Shown: positions 1-11,386 of the stretch, piece after piece
Numbering within the stretch: position 1 is the stretch's first letter
Layout of the letters: the number at the start of each line of letters is the position of its first letter
Source of the DNA: Ricinus communis
Taxonomy: Eukaryota > Streptophyta > Magnoliopsida > Malpighiales > Euphorbiaceae
NCBI RefSeq assembly: GCF_019578655.1
Contig: NC_063258.1
Location: 20,216,802 to 20,280,801, forward strand
DNA length: 64,000 nt
Reading direction: 5' to 3'
The notes under the pieces: generated by a model
Seen by the model: the letters and a program-made list of their open reading frames with translations, nothing else
Databases searched by the model: none
Told to the model about the DNA's origin: nothing
Position numbers and translations under genes: made by a program

Positions 1-106
1 GGATATGTGCAGGAGCTCTTTTGTTTGTCCGTCAGTTTAAGTGTTGTTCCTTAGTGGTTTATTTTCATTATTTTACTTTTGATTGCTTGAGGACAAGCAA
101 TGAGCT

Positions 107-121
107 AAGTGTGGGGTTATT
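107..121 (+). other. Polypurine tract of F1
   Basis: The sequence aagtgtggggttatt lies immediately before the TGATG start of the LTR. The same tract, reversed, borders the F4 LTR at 60498, and a variant precedes the G element LTR at 35201. It would prime plus-strand DNA synthesis. Confidence 0.8.
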
Positions 122-1605
122 TGATGTGCATGGAATACACACATCTAAATGGAGTTTTTAAGGTAGAATTTATGTACATTTGGATGTGAATTGGTCCCAA
201 CACTCACCCTATGCATTTATTTGTGTGCTTTTAGGTCCAAAAGAAGTGAAATAGTGAAAAAAGGGAAGAATTGGAGTAGAATTGGATGTCAAAGTCGCCA
301 AAACAAGTCGAGTTTGCGCATCCCTAATTTGAACATGGCCGTGTTGGTTTTAACACTGGCCGTATTCCCAGCAGGGGCACAAAAATGGGCCGCGTTGGGT
401 GCATTCGACAACAAAGAAAAAGAAGCGTTAAGGAGCACGACCATAGAGAGTAACACGGGCATTAGCACGGGGCCGTGTTCCAAACACGCCCATCAACACC
501 AACCCGTGTTCCCAACACAGGAATCAACACAGGCATGTTCGCGGCGAGAGGATGAATTAATTAAAAGAAAGAGCAAGAGGAAAGAAAGAAGAATGGGGGG
601 AGAATGTCCCAGACCCTAATTTTTCTCTCTCTAAGGGTTTTCTAAGCTGAAACCAAGGAAAGAGTAGACTTGGACCAAGGTTTTAATTGGATTCCCTTCA
701 AAGATTGAAGATTGGGTGAGGTTCGTTGATTAGTTTCAATTTGAGCAAGAGGAACAAGAATCAATTCAATTCGAGCAAGAGCAATTGGGGCTGTTTATTC
801 TCATCCAAGGGTGTAATCGGGTTTCTCTACCTTTACTCATTGTTGTAATTGAATTTTTGTAGGTTTTAGTAATGAACATGTTTAGCTAGATTGATTAAAT
901 CCATTGGGATTTCTTTATTATGTTGGCTTAATGTTATATTGTTGGATTGTTTGAGTTAGTTTTGTATTCTTCTTGCTTTCAGTATTAATAAGATAATGCA
1001 TTGTTCATGAGACGTTGTGAATTATGGTGTTTAGATTGTTTTATGTGATTGAGAAGTCTATTTGGCAATTGGAATTCTGAATAGCAAGAACTGGTTAATA
1101 ATCACTTAGAGATAAGGATAATTAACTAGCCGGATTAAGAATTAACAAAGCTTAATAGAGGCGGATTAAAGCTTAATGCTAATTTAAGAATCAATCATTA
1201 AGAAGAGATTCCAACTTTAGGTTATTAGGTTTAGGAATTCTGTTATCTCGAGAGAGAAACCAAATTCAGTTAAGAATTCGTCCACGAGTAGCATAATTGG
1301 AGTCATCAATCCTTTATCTTTTGTTTGATTGCCAACTGGTTTAGGTTCCTTTTGGGTTTGATTTCTTGTCTAAGTTATTTCATTTATCCATTTACTCCTG
1401 CATCTCCCTTAGAACTTAGCTTGTAGCTATTAGTTAGTTTAGAAATTATTCATCATTCATTTTAGCTTAATATAACAAAGAACAAAGGAGTAACTCTAGG
1501 CTTTCACTTTCTCGAGGAATACGACCTTGATACTCGCCATTAGTGCTAGACTACATCAATAGGTACACTGCCTTACATTGTAGCTAACACAAATAGCAAC
1601 CATCA
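122..1605 (+). repeat. 3' LTR, family F (1484 bp)
   Basis: Starts TGATG and ends CATCA. It aligns along its length with the LTRs at 51445-52836 and 56890-58325 and with the inverted copies at 58974-60497 and 63450-64000. About 215-380 bases in lies a GC-richer stretch with CACGGCC/GGCCGTG motifs (337-530), here partly degenerate. An apparent 142-codon open frame at 191-619 lies over this motif cluster, has no recognisable domain and is not kept intact in the other copies, so I do not call it a gene. Confidence 0.9.
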
Positions 1606-3061
1606 ACGCTTTAACTTAACACTCCTATTTATGCTTGCCAAATAAAACCAAACCATCATATTAGACACAAACTAGAAAGAGAAACATAAAAGAAACAAAC
1701 AAAATGAGAACATAGGTTGGATTTCAGATCTGGTAAGGAAAGAAATCATAAATTCTCTGTTCTCTTCCATAGGCTAAGTGTAAGTATCAAATCGAATTGA
1801 TTTAAATGCAAGGGTAGATAGAGAACACAAAAGAAAGGAAGGACATGAGCAATAAGTCTAGGTTCACTAGTGCGAGTGTTAATAATTCCGCAAATTTCTT
1901 ATAAGAACCATAACTTGATTTCCCTTAAGGTAGAAAACTTATATAATATGCTCACTAGCATCAAGTATTCGATTGCATGCAGGTTTTATAGTGCAAAAGT
2001 CCTAATTCCATATGAAGAGGAAACTAGAAGCTAAATGTGAATAAATAAAAAAGAAAGATGAATAAACTAAAGTCAAATTAAGAATGAGAGAGGAGTTGAT
2101 TGGTCAACAGCTCCCATTGTCCCATATGTTATAATCCAGCTTAATGAAAACAAGGAGAAATTTGCAAGGGCTTACCTAATAACACGCTGGCCTAAACTAC
2201 TTCTTTATATTCGTCATAAACATCAAAATGCTCACATTCCCACTTGTATTATACGTGGATTAATCAAAACCCACATGATTTCTCACTAACGCTCGTGGAT
2301 TTATGTCTCTTCATTCCCTCCGATCAACTAAACTTCTTTCTTCACATTTGTCTAAGCATTGGATCGGTGCCTATAGTTGCCGCTTCCATGCACTTTCACC
2401 AACACTCATTTTTATTCGATAAGTCTATGCTCACTAGCGTGATTGTTGATAAGTCCACAAATTTCTTGAAAGAACACATAACTTGATTTCTTGTAAGGTA
2501 GAAAACTAAAATAATATGCTCATTAGCCTCAAGTATTCGGTTGCATGCAGTTTTTATAGTGCGAAAGCCCTCATTCCACAAGAAGAAGAGACTAGAAGCT
2601 AAATATGAATAAATAAATAAATAAAAGTTAATAAACTAAAGTCAAATCAAGAACTAAAGAGGAGTTGACTCAGCAACAACTCTAGTAGTCCCAAATTTTT
2701 TAAACACTCCAACCCAAATTACTTCATTATATGCATTTCAAACATCAAAGCCCTCGAATTTCGGGTTGTATTATGCTTGGATTAATCAGAAACAACATGA
2801 TTTTTCCCTTATACACTTAGATTTACATATCTCATGCTTGATCGTCAAGCTTCTCAGTGCCATTAGTCAAGCTTTTTAATTGCATTCCTATGATTCCTTA
2901 CGACCAACCTTGCATCATCAAGAGTCCTCGTGCCTAGAGGAACAAGGAAGGATGGAGATCCTAATGGTGCAAATCCTAAATCATAATATCTGGGCGTGCC
3001 ATGATTCTCAGCATTCCTTCTTTCCTCTAAAAGATTCATCCACAATCATTCAGAGAATGAT
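1606..3061 (+). repeat. Backbone repeat BR, + orientation, two partial units
   Basis: AT-rich non-coding repeat present at more than ten places in the window. Two units are visible head to tail: the marker 'cttgaaagaac..ataacttgattt' occurs near 1895 and again near 2470, each followed by the same 'agtattcgg/ttgcatgc' and 'agaagctaaat' blocks. Both units have internal deletions relative to fuller copies. Read on the minus strand each unit carries a TATA-like 'gcactataaaaac'. No coding potential is supported. Confidence 0.75.
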
Positions 3062-3612
3062 TGATACGAATTAAACTAGCACAATGAGTCCTACTCCAAC
3101 AAGGAGTCTTAATGATGTAAATCCTACTAGCTCCAGGAATCCTAATCAAATAAGGAGTCCTAACTTAACTAGGAATCCTAATCCTGCAAGGAGTCCTGAT
3201 GATATTAGGAGTTCAAGCAACCAGGAATCCTAATTTAACTATGAGTCCTAATTCGATTCAAATTGCATGTCAATGAACTTATCCAAGAAATTTGGGCTAA
3301 GGACACGTCAAGGCTTAAAGAATTGGATTTAAGTTCAAAGCTCATTAATCTAATTCAGTTTATTAGGCTTGAATTAATCTAATTATGATTAAAAAGACCA
3401 AAAAAGCTGAATTGGAGCATATGAAGACTTTAGGCCTAACTTATCTGATGTTATGAGGCCTATCTATATGACTTATGTAAACTAGGGTTTTATGGCTTAT
3501 TTTTGGAGGCTGCACATATATTTTAACCTAATTAGGACTTTGTTTAAGTTATCTCTTTTAGTTAGAAAGGTCATCTTTATCCTAGATCATATGTAAATCC
3601 TTATTAGTTATT
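3062..3612 (+). repeat. Truncated LTR of family D, + orientation
   Basis: Begins TGATACGAATTAAAC, which is the reverse complement of the right end of the D LTRs at 19172-20080 and 55779-56685. It holds the spaced AGGANTCCT motifs (about 3087-3260) typical of D, then stops before the D promoter region and passes back into BR. About 550 of roughly 910 bp are present. No TSD is visible because the 3' part is lost. Confidence 0.75.
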
Positions 3613-4068
3613 TACGCGCATGGATTTACATCTCATGTTGCTTAATGTTAAAGCTAAGCCTTAATGCCACTAGTCAAGCTTATCAATTATGTTTCCATGA
3701 TTCCTTAATCCAATCCTTGTGTCATCATGTGTCATCATGCCTAGAGGAATAAGGAATGATGGAGATCCTAATGGTGCAAATCCTGAATTAGAATATTTAT
3801 TTGTACTTGACTCTCATTGTTCCCTCTTTCCTCCAAAAGATTCATCTGCAATCATTCAGAGAATGATATCAATACTCGATCAAGTAATTTTCTTTCTTCG
3901 CATTTTGTATAAGCATTGGATCAGTGTCTATAATTGCCGCTTCCATGCACTTTCTCTCAAGAGTGGTGTTTATGCTCCCCAAATCTCCTAAGCTAGAATA
4001 ACAAAAATAAGGGAAAACTCGTGTGGGCATACCTAATAACACCCCGGCCAAATTTACATAACTATATG
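3613..4068 (+). repeat. Backbone repeat BR, + orientation, left flank of element T
   Basis: Contains the BR block 'gcatggatttacatctc ... caagcttatcaatt ... gagaatgatatcaatac'. It is interrupted at 4068 by element T; the same unit resumes at 13787 after the duplicated bases atatg. Confidence 0.75.
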
Positions 4069-6454
4069 TATAACACCCCAACTCAAACTTCCCATTGAAT
4101 AGCAATATATATATATATATAACTTTATAAACATAATTTACTACTTAGTTACAATATACATTCATACAATTTAAGTGGCATGACATACTTAATATATATA
4201 AGAAATATTTATACAGTAGTTTAATTCACACAAGTTCCCAAAATGCCCCAATGCTTTAGATAACTCCTCTGGCCCACCTGATAATATTGACTGATGCAAA
4301 AAGAGCAATGCACAGCTAAGGCTATCTACAACTGCACTAACCTAAAAAAAAAAATTGCTAAGGAATGAGCTAGCGACTCAATAAGCATTTAATTACTAAA
4401 CTATAGTATATTAGGCTAGAATTATCAAATCTTTATCAATACAGAAATTATACCAACACTTAACTAACAATCACAAAATCAACCATTTCAGTTATTCTCA
4501 TAAACATATAATTTCATCTCACGTAATGCAAATAATCTCAAACTCAACCAAGTCAAATAATTCAATTCCACATTATTTCTATCAAATTAGGATCAGATGA
4601 CTCATCCTTACATTTCCTCACATTTTTAAATTTCGGTAACCACTTGACAAGACTATCCGGCTCGGTCTTGCCATCTCACATACTCGGGTAGCTATCCGGC
4701 TCAGCTTTCCCGATCACACAATATCCATACAAAAGTCATCAATCCTTAATCACAATCATTTCACTTCACAACACATCACAATCAATTCAATTCACAACAC
4801 ATCACAATCAATTCACTTTATAACAAGCCAAAAACATAACTAATATCAACTCAGTCAACCAAGAAATTATCAAGTAATCAAACAGCAGTCCCTACTCAAT
4901 ATACACAAAGTTTAGTCTATTAAATACTTACCGGAAGTTATAGGATAACAAAGTAATCCTATTCTTTTCTCTTACCACTTCCTTGCCTTTGGATGAACCT
5001 ATTCACATATTCAATACAAATACAATTCAATCACAAGGCATAAATATATATATATATATATATTTACTATCAATAAAATATCACATTTCAACAAAATAAC
5101 ATATATTCTAGATATTAATATGATGCATGAGATGAATGACAACAAATCAACATATTTGTTGATGAAGGCAGCTTGTAGGTACTGACTTAGAAATTACACC
5201 AAAACTTATGTACAATTAATAAAAATCTCATATTTTCCAGAATTACACTTCCATTTTTATAGAAATAGCAGAAAGAATCACCTCAAAATCATTGGTATAG
5301 AAATAGTTATGGCATTTTCTATACAGCTGCTCAAATTTCCATCTAAACAGAACAGAAAAAAAGTTTCCTATTAAATGACCAATCAAACAAATGAATTTTC
5401 TGATGAAACTCTCCAGATATAAAGTTAACATTCTAAAGTTTCTATAGACACTAATTTTACTCAATTTAGACTTTTCTAGCTCAAGTTGTGAAACACACAA
5501 TTAGCAACAAATTTCTGAATCCTAAGCCCGATTTCTGCTTAAAACAGTTTCGGGCAGGCCATATTAAGTTCAACATATCTCACGTTATACTCAACCAAAA
5601 ATTATGAAATTTTTCAGACATATACTACATATATAAATGAACAACTTTCATGTTTAACTCTCTGCTTGGTTCAGCCTCTAAATGCCTCAAAATGTCAGCA
5701 CAAAAACCAGGTCACCTGCTGAACCAAAAACAGAGCAGCAGCAAAATCGAACCTCATAAGTTCCTACTCACTCAACAATCTGCAAAACCATTTTACAGAG
5801 ATATTCTTGAGACATATACCTACAACTTTCATGTTTGAAAATTTTCGAGATAAAGCCTCTAAGGTCACGAAATCATAAGTGAAAAATCTGCCCAGAAATT
5901 TCAGCTTCAAGATCACAAGTAAAAGCATGTTTACTCTTGATTAAACAATTCCAAAACACATAATCATCAACAATTTCATATCATTAACCCTAATTTACAG
6001 CAAAATCAAGCAATTAAAATTACTCACCTTTGTTTTCCTTGATTAAGAAAGCCCAAATCTTTCAAGCTTAAAAGAAGAATTTGATTTTCACTTACTAAAA
6101 GTTTTGTAGAGTTTGATTTGGAAAATCAAAGTTGAAGAAGGAAAGGAGAAAAATGAGAGAGACAAAGAAGAAAAGAAAATTGGAAAGCATACGTAGATAA
6201 GAACAAATGAAAGAGGTGGTATATTGGTGTGGAAATAGGCAAATTACAATTTAATCCTCTTTCTTTCTAACTTTCAATTTAGTCCAAAATCATTACTTTT
6301 CAATTAAATCAATATGTAACTAAATAATTTATTTATCTACCACATAATATAATAAAATAGATCATATATAATCATGATGCAAATGACATGTTTAATGACA
6401 TGCTAATGAATATTAATTATTAATAAAAAGAAGTAAATAAATTTGGTTGTGACA
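4069..6454 (-). repeat. 3' LTR of element T
   Basis: In element orientation it begins TGTCACAACC and ends GGGGTGTTATA, a decayed form of the GGGGTGTTACA end common in this clade. It includes an (AT)n run near 4107 and another near 5046. It is matched over its length by 11387-13786, with small indels and few substitutions. Short open frames inside it (for example 5243-5500 and 5650-5838) recur in both LTRs but encode nothing recognisable. Confidence 0.92.
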
Positions 6455-6470
6455 AATCCTACCCACTTAA
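6455..6470 (-). other. Polypurine tract of element T
   Basis: Read on the minus strand this is ttaagtgggtaggatt, directly before the TGTCACAACC start of the 3' LTR. Confidence 0.75.
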
Positions 6471-6492
6471 AAAATTTCGTCCTCGAAATTAA

Positions 6493-7750
6493 CTAATCGC
6501 CAACAGACATGCCAAATAAGCTCGGGTATTTATCCATCATATGCTTCTCTACTTCCCAAGTTGCTTCCTTAGATGAATGTTGACTCCATTTCACCTTTAC
6601 CATAGGAATTTCCTTGTTTCTTAATTTTCTAACCTGTCGGTTTAATATCTGAATCGGTTCTTCAACATATGTGAGTTTCTCAGAAACTTCAATTTCTGGT
6701 ATCTTGATGACATGGCTAGGATCAGATCGATATCGTCGAAGCATAGAAACATGGAAAACATTATGTACTTGAGCTAACTCTGGGGTAATGCAAGTCTATA
6801 GGCTAAAGGACCAACCCGCTCTAAAATCTCATACGGCCCGATATATCGAGGACTTAGTTTACCTTGTTTACCAAATCGAAGGATACCCCTCCATGGTGAT
6901 ACTCTCAAGAAAACCTTATCCCCAACTTCATACTCAATTTCCCTTCTGTGTTTATCTGCATAGCTTTTCTGTCTATCTTGTGCGGCCTTGATACACTGCT
7001 TCGCAACTTGTATCTTGTCTACTGTTTCTTGAATAATTTCAGGACCTTCCAATTGTCTCAACCCTTCTACATCCCAACATATAGGGCTTCTACATTTTCT
7101 CCCATATAATGCCTCGTATGGTGGCATACCAATACTAGAATGAAAACTATTATTATAAGCAAATTCCATAAGTGGTACCTGTTCATCCCAATTTCCGGCT
7201 ATACTCTAATGCACAAGCCCGTAACATGTCTTCAAAAGTTTGAATAGTTCTCTCGGATTGCCCATCCTGTTTGAGGGATGAAAAGCGATCTTGAAATGCA
7301 ATTTAGTTCCCATTGCCACTTGTAAGCTCTTCCGGAAATGAGATGTAAACCGAGGATCCCCATGCGAAACAATGGAGATAGGTACACCATGCAACCTAAC
7401 AATTTCTTTCACATACAAGTTGGCTAGCTTATCCAATGAATCATTCCCATTGAATAGGTAAAAGTGCGTTGATTTTGTTAACCTATCAACTATTACCCAA
7501 ATAGCATCATTTCTCCTAAAAGTGCGAGGCAAACCAACAACAAAGTCCATAGTAATTCTTTCCCATTTCCACTCAGGTATAATTAAAGATCATAATTTAC
7601 CTGCGGTGATTGATGTTCGCTTTCACTTGTTGACAAGTTAGGCATTTAGCTACATATTCGCAACTTCCCTCTTCATGCCCCGACCACCAATAATGTGGCT
7701 TCAAATTGTTATACATTTTTGTACTCCCCGGGTGCATTGAATAAGGAGAA
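6493..7750 (-). pseudogene. Integrase with C-terminal chromodomain (broken), element T
   Basis: Integrase inserts the cDNA; the chromodomain is thought to guide it to modified histones. The N-terminal zinc-finger part is readable at about 7735-7630 (two His, then CLTC). The core starts MDFVVGLPR near 7550. The motif that normally reads SDRD is SHGD here, so the second catalytic Asp is replaced by His. Shortly after, two extra bases shift the frame across the catalytic Glu region; reading recovers at 6774-7169 (EFAYNNSFHSS, YGRKCRSP, GKLSPRYIGPYEILERVG). A further shift near 6780 separates the C-terminal block at 6493-6744, where YVEEPIQIL and the Trp-containing WSQHSSKEATWE mark the chromodomain. 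Not functional as it stands. Confidence 0.88.
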
Positions 7751-8039
7751 TTGTGAGCCTCCCAAAAATCTTTTGTTTCAATGCGGCTACATTAGGTACA
7801 TATACCCTGGTTTTCATAACCCACATTCCATCATCTCGCTCGATTAGTTCACTTGTCTTACCATCTTGCACCTTCAACTTCTTTAAGTATGCATCACTAC
7901 CTTGTGCATGTTTGATCTCATCTAGTATCTGGGGACTAGTCTTCATTGTAGTCAATAATACCCCATTCTTTATAGAAAAATGCATATCCATAGCTCTTAG
8001 CGAAATTAAGGAACTCATCTGATATGAAATCATACCTGC

Positions 8040-9560
8040 AACCCTTTCCAAAGTCTTCCTGCTAAGTGCATCTGCCACAACATTTGCTTTTCCTGGGTGA
8101 TAATCAATGGTACAATCATAATCCTTCAATAATTCCATCCATCTTCGTTGCCTGAGGTTCAACTCTTTCTGTGTAGGTATGTACTTTAAGCTTTTGTGGT
8201 CAGTGAATATCCGAAATGTCTCTCCATAAAGATAATGTCTCCAAGTTTTCAAAGCATGTATAATTGCAGCCAATTCTAAATCATGTGTAGGATAATTTCG
8301 TTCATGAGGTTTAAGTTGTCTAGAAGCATAAGCAATAACCCTTCCATTCTACATCAATACACAACCCAAACCATTAAGTGAAGCATCTGTATAGACTACA
8401 TATTCCCCTCCTTGTATAGGTAATGTAAGTATAGGTGCTGTAATCAATCTATTTTTCAACTCCTCAAAACTAGCTTGACATTTATCATTCCACTGAAAAG
8501 TCACTTGTTTCTTTAACAGATTAGTCAATGGCTTTGCTAAAATGGAGAAGTTCTTCACGAATCTTCTATAGTACCCATACCAATCCCAGAAAACTACGAA
8601 CTTCTGAAATATTTCTTGGTGATTCCCACTCCTGAATAGCCTTTACCTTAGATGGGTCCGGTTGAACACCTTGTGCAGATATAATATGCCCCAAAAATGC
8701 AATGTTATTCATCCAGAACTCACATTTACTAAACTTACCATATAACTGTTTTTCTCTCAAAGTTTGTAATATTGTTCTTAAATGATGTTCATGGTCTTCA
8801 GAATTTCTGGAGTATATCAGAATATCATCAATGAAGACTATCACAAATTGATCAAGATACGGTTGAAAAATATTATTCATCAAAGACATGAATGCTGCAG
8901 GTGCATTGGTCAAACCAAATGGCATAACAACAAACTCATAATGACCATATCGTGTCCGAAATGCCGTTTTAGGTATAGAAGTCTCTCTAACCTTTAATTG
9001 CCAATACCCAGATCTCAAATCAATTTTGGAGAATACGGTTGCCCTCTGAGTTGATCAAGCAAATCATCAATGCGAGGTAAAGGATATTTGTTCTTGATAG
9101 TAACTTGGTTCAACTTCCTATAATCAATGCAAAGTCTCATACTTCCATCCTTTTTCTTCACAAACAACACTGGAGCTCCCCACGGTGATATACTAGGTCG
9201 AATATAACCTTTCTCCAATAAATCCTCAAGTTGCTTTTTCAATTCCTGTAATTCTGCCGGTGCCATTCTATAAGGTGCTATAGAAATAGGAGCAACTCCT
9301 GGAATAGTTTCAATTTCAAAATCCACTTCTCGTTGAGGTGGCAATCCAGGTAATTCTTCTAGAAATACATCTGGGAATTCTTTGACTATTGGTACCTCTG
9401 AAACCCCTGGACTAACAATTCCAGTGTCTACCACATTCACAAGATAAGCATCACACCCAAATTTCATTAAATGAAAAGCAGTAGCGGCAGAAATCAAACA
9501 TGTAGGTACAATTTTCCTGTCACCCGTGAACACTATTTTTATTTCCCCATCTATAACCAT
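8040..9560 (-). pseudogene. Reverse transcriptase and RNase H (broken), element T
   Basis: Reverse transcriptase copies the element RNA and RNase H removes the template strand. 9015-9560 carries the linker and first RT motifs ([46 protein letters not shown]); a frameshift near 9015 passes to 8566-9018 with [21 protein letters not shown], the catalytic box FIDDILIYS and FLGHIIS. Another shift near 8560 leads to RNase H (VVYTDASLNGLGCVLM), which ends at a TAG at 8349-8351 where the family has Gln. Beyond it the frame continues with [29 protein letters not shown] and [10 protein letters not shown] to about 8040. Catalytic residues visible in RT and RNase H are present; the damage is frameshifts and one nonsense change. 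Confidence 0.9.
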
Positions 9561-9980
9561 TTTACTTCCTTCGTTAAACAGTCAACTATGACACGATTTC
9601 TAGATAACCAATCCATTCCCAATATCACATCAAAATCTCGCAAATTGATCACAATTAGGTCTACTGACATATTTGTACCACAAATCATCACAGAACAAGC
9701 CCGAACTACGGTATTCACCATTATTACTCCTCCGGTATCAAACACAAATATCATGTCCTAAAGATTCAATGGCACAATGCATTTTCAATGCAAAATCACA
9801 TGAAATGAATGAACATGTAGATCCGGGGTCAACTAACACATATGCATCATGCCTACAAATAGGAATTATACCGGTTATTATCTCCGGAGAAGTAGTTGCT
9901 TCACCTCGTAACGTATACACTCTTGCCCTGCGGTAAGGATTGGTTCGCATCTTCAATATGGACATATCTTTGCATGTCAT
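9551..9980 (-). pseudogene. Retropepsin-type protease (broken), element T
   Basis: The aspartic protease that cuts the polyprotein. The active-site loop is VLVDPGSTCSFIS, with the catalytic Asp kept, in 9738-9980. The second half ([22 protein letters not shown]) lies in 9551-9754 in a different frame, so a frameshift falls near 9745. DPG in place of DSG/DTG is common in this group and need not be damage. It lies between gag and RT in the expected order. Confidence 0.85.
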
Positions 9981-10069
9981 TGCACTTCTACCTCCCTACC
10001 TCTACCACGACCGGTCGTTGTAGGTACTACATTATCCCCAACACTACTTTGTCCTCCCTGAATGGTAGG

Positions 10070-11192
10070 TACTCGATGCTCCTCTACCTACCACACACTC
10101 ATTGGCATAATGCCCAGGTTTCCCACATCTATAACAAACTGCACTCTCGGTCCCCAACACTCTCCTGAATGGGTCCTTCCACAAGTGCCACAAGCGGGTC
10201 TATATCCTCTACCAGTGAAACCCGAATTACCTCGCATGTTCAACGATCCACCACTTCTACCCAAAGTTATACTACTTGGCCCTCTAAACTGATAACTACC
10301 CCTTCCTCTAAAACCTCCCTCGCTCGACCTCCCCGATCCTCCCCTAGGTGTAAATGAGGTACCTCTAGAGAAAGATGGAGTAAATGTCCCAATTATCTTC
10401 TTTTCTTTGCTTCTAATATATTTCTTTCTAAGAATAATTCTTCCGCTCTTGTTGCGACTTCCAATAAAGCAATAAAGGTAGGTGGTTGCACCGCCAACTT
10501 TTCACGAATCTCCAATCTCAAACCCCTCTCAAATCTATTTCTCTTGATTTCATCGGTTGCCACTTCCTGTGGTGCATACCTAGATAACCTTGTAAATTGT
10601 AATTCATAGTCGTGACAGGACATCTCATTTTGTTTCAATTCAAGGAATTCAAGTTTCTTCCTCTCTTGATATATTGGTGGCATATACTTCATCTTAAACT
10701 CCTTTAAGAATTCTTCCCATGTCATTGTCAATGGTTGTGTTTGGCTACCTCCCACCGATTTCTAGCATCCTTAAGAAATAATGAGGTTGCATACCTCACT
10801 TTCATTTGGGTTGTCGGTTGGGTATTAAATTGTGTAAACACACCTTTAATAGACTTTAGCCATTCCTCTGCTACAATTGGATCGGTTGTCCCCTCAAACT
10901 CTTTCCCGCCATGCTTTTTTAACTTTCCAAAGTTTGCATCCAATGCAGAATACGTTTAGTGGAGGTGGTGGCCGTTGTTGAGCTAATCTTCTTAACTCTT
11001 GACTATTTCATGAGCATACCCTTCGACTTTTCCTTGTATTTGTTCATTTTCATGCATCCTGTTCTTGTTCAATATGATGTGCATGAACGGCGAATGTGAA
11101 CCTACTGGGCCAGTGGAGTGCTCATCCATGCCTATATCATTAACAAACTTCACAACAATAAATGGTTGTGCATAATTACTATATGCTTGCAT
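10070..11192 (-). pseudogene. Gag with two zinc knuckles (broken), element T
   Basis: Nucleocapsid/capsid protein. The conserved Tekay-type core lies at 10728-10943 (GKEFEGTTDPIVAEEWLKSI) and 10393-10755 (WEEFLKEFKMKYMPPIYQERK, MSCHDYELQFTRLSRYAP, NRFERGLRLEIREKL). The Gly/Arg/Ser-rich linker follows, then two zinc knuckles: CGTCGRTHSGEC near 10145-10185 and CYRCGKPGHYANEC at 10095-10136. The knuckles are in different frames. A poorly conserved stretch at 10992-11192 is probably the N-terminus; I cannot fix the start codon. Confidence 0.83.
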
Positions 11193-11369
11193 GTTATGCT
11201 CTTAATCCCCTCTATTCCCATCAATTCAATCACACAAGCATTTAACATATTGGAACATATTAAAAATTCCAACTCACTTTAACATATCACAACACATACA
11301 CACCTTCATATAACATAACATAAACACAAATATAAGTACTCAAACTTATGTCCCAATGGTCTAATCCCC

Positions 11370-11381
11370 GCTCTGATACCA
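11370..11381 (-). other. Primer-binding site (initiator tRNA-Met), element T
   Basis: Minus-strand TGGTATCAGAGC lies 5 bases inside the 5' LTR end at 11387. It is complementary to the 3' end of plant initiator tRNA-Met. No coding sequence is evident between it and about 11192. Confidence 0.88.
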
Positions 11382-11386
11382 AAAAC

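Larger units (their letters stand above)
1..1605 (+). mobile_element. Right end of an Athila-like Ty3/gypsy element, family F (copy F1)
   Basis: Bases 1-121 are the last internal bases of an element that starts left of the window; the rest is its 3' LTR. The internal piece matches, in reverse complement, the stretch just inside the 3' LTR of the minus-strand copy near 60498-60610, and it ends in the AAGTGTGGGG polypurine tract typical of Athila-like elements. No coding sequence of this copy is inside the window. The right flank is the backbone repeat, so the element was inserted into it; the 5 bases after the LTR are acgct, and the partner duplication lies outside the window. Confidence 0.85.

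Noticed and set aside
191..619. 142-codon open frame in the F1 LTR
   Set aside because: It lies over the CACGGCC motif cluster; other F LTRs carry different, shorter frames there on either strand, so the frame is not conserved.
4100..4125. (AT)n runs at 4107, 5046, 11424 and 12373 as separate microsatellite loci
   Set aside because: They are internal parts of the two T LTRs at matching positions and not independent loci.
5243..5838. Paired open frames that recur at 12608-13167
   Set aside because: They recur only because they lie in the two LTRs of element T; no protein similarity is recognised.
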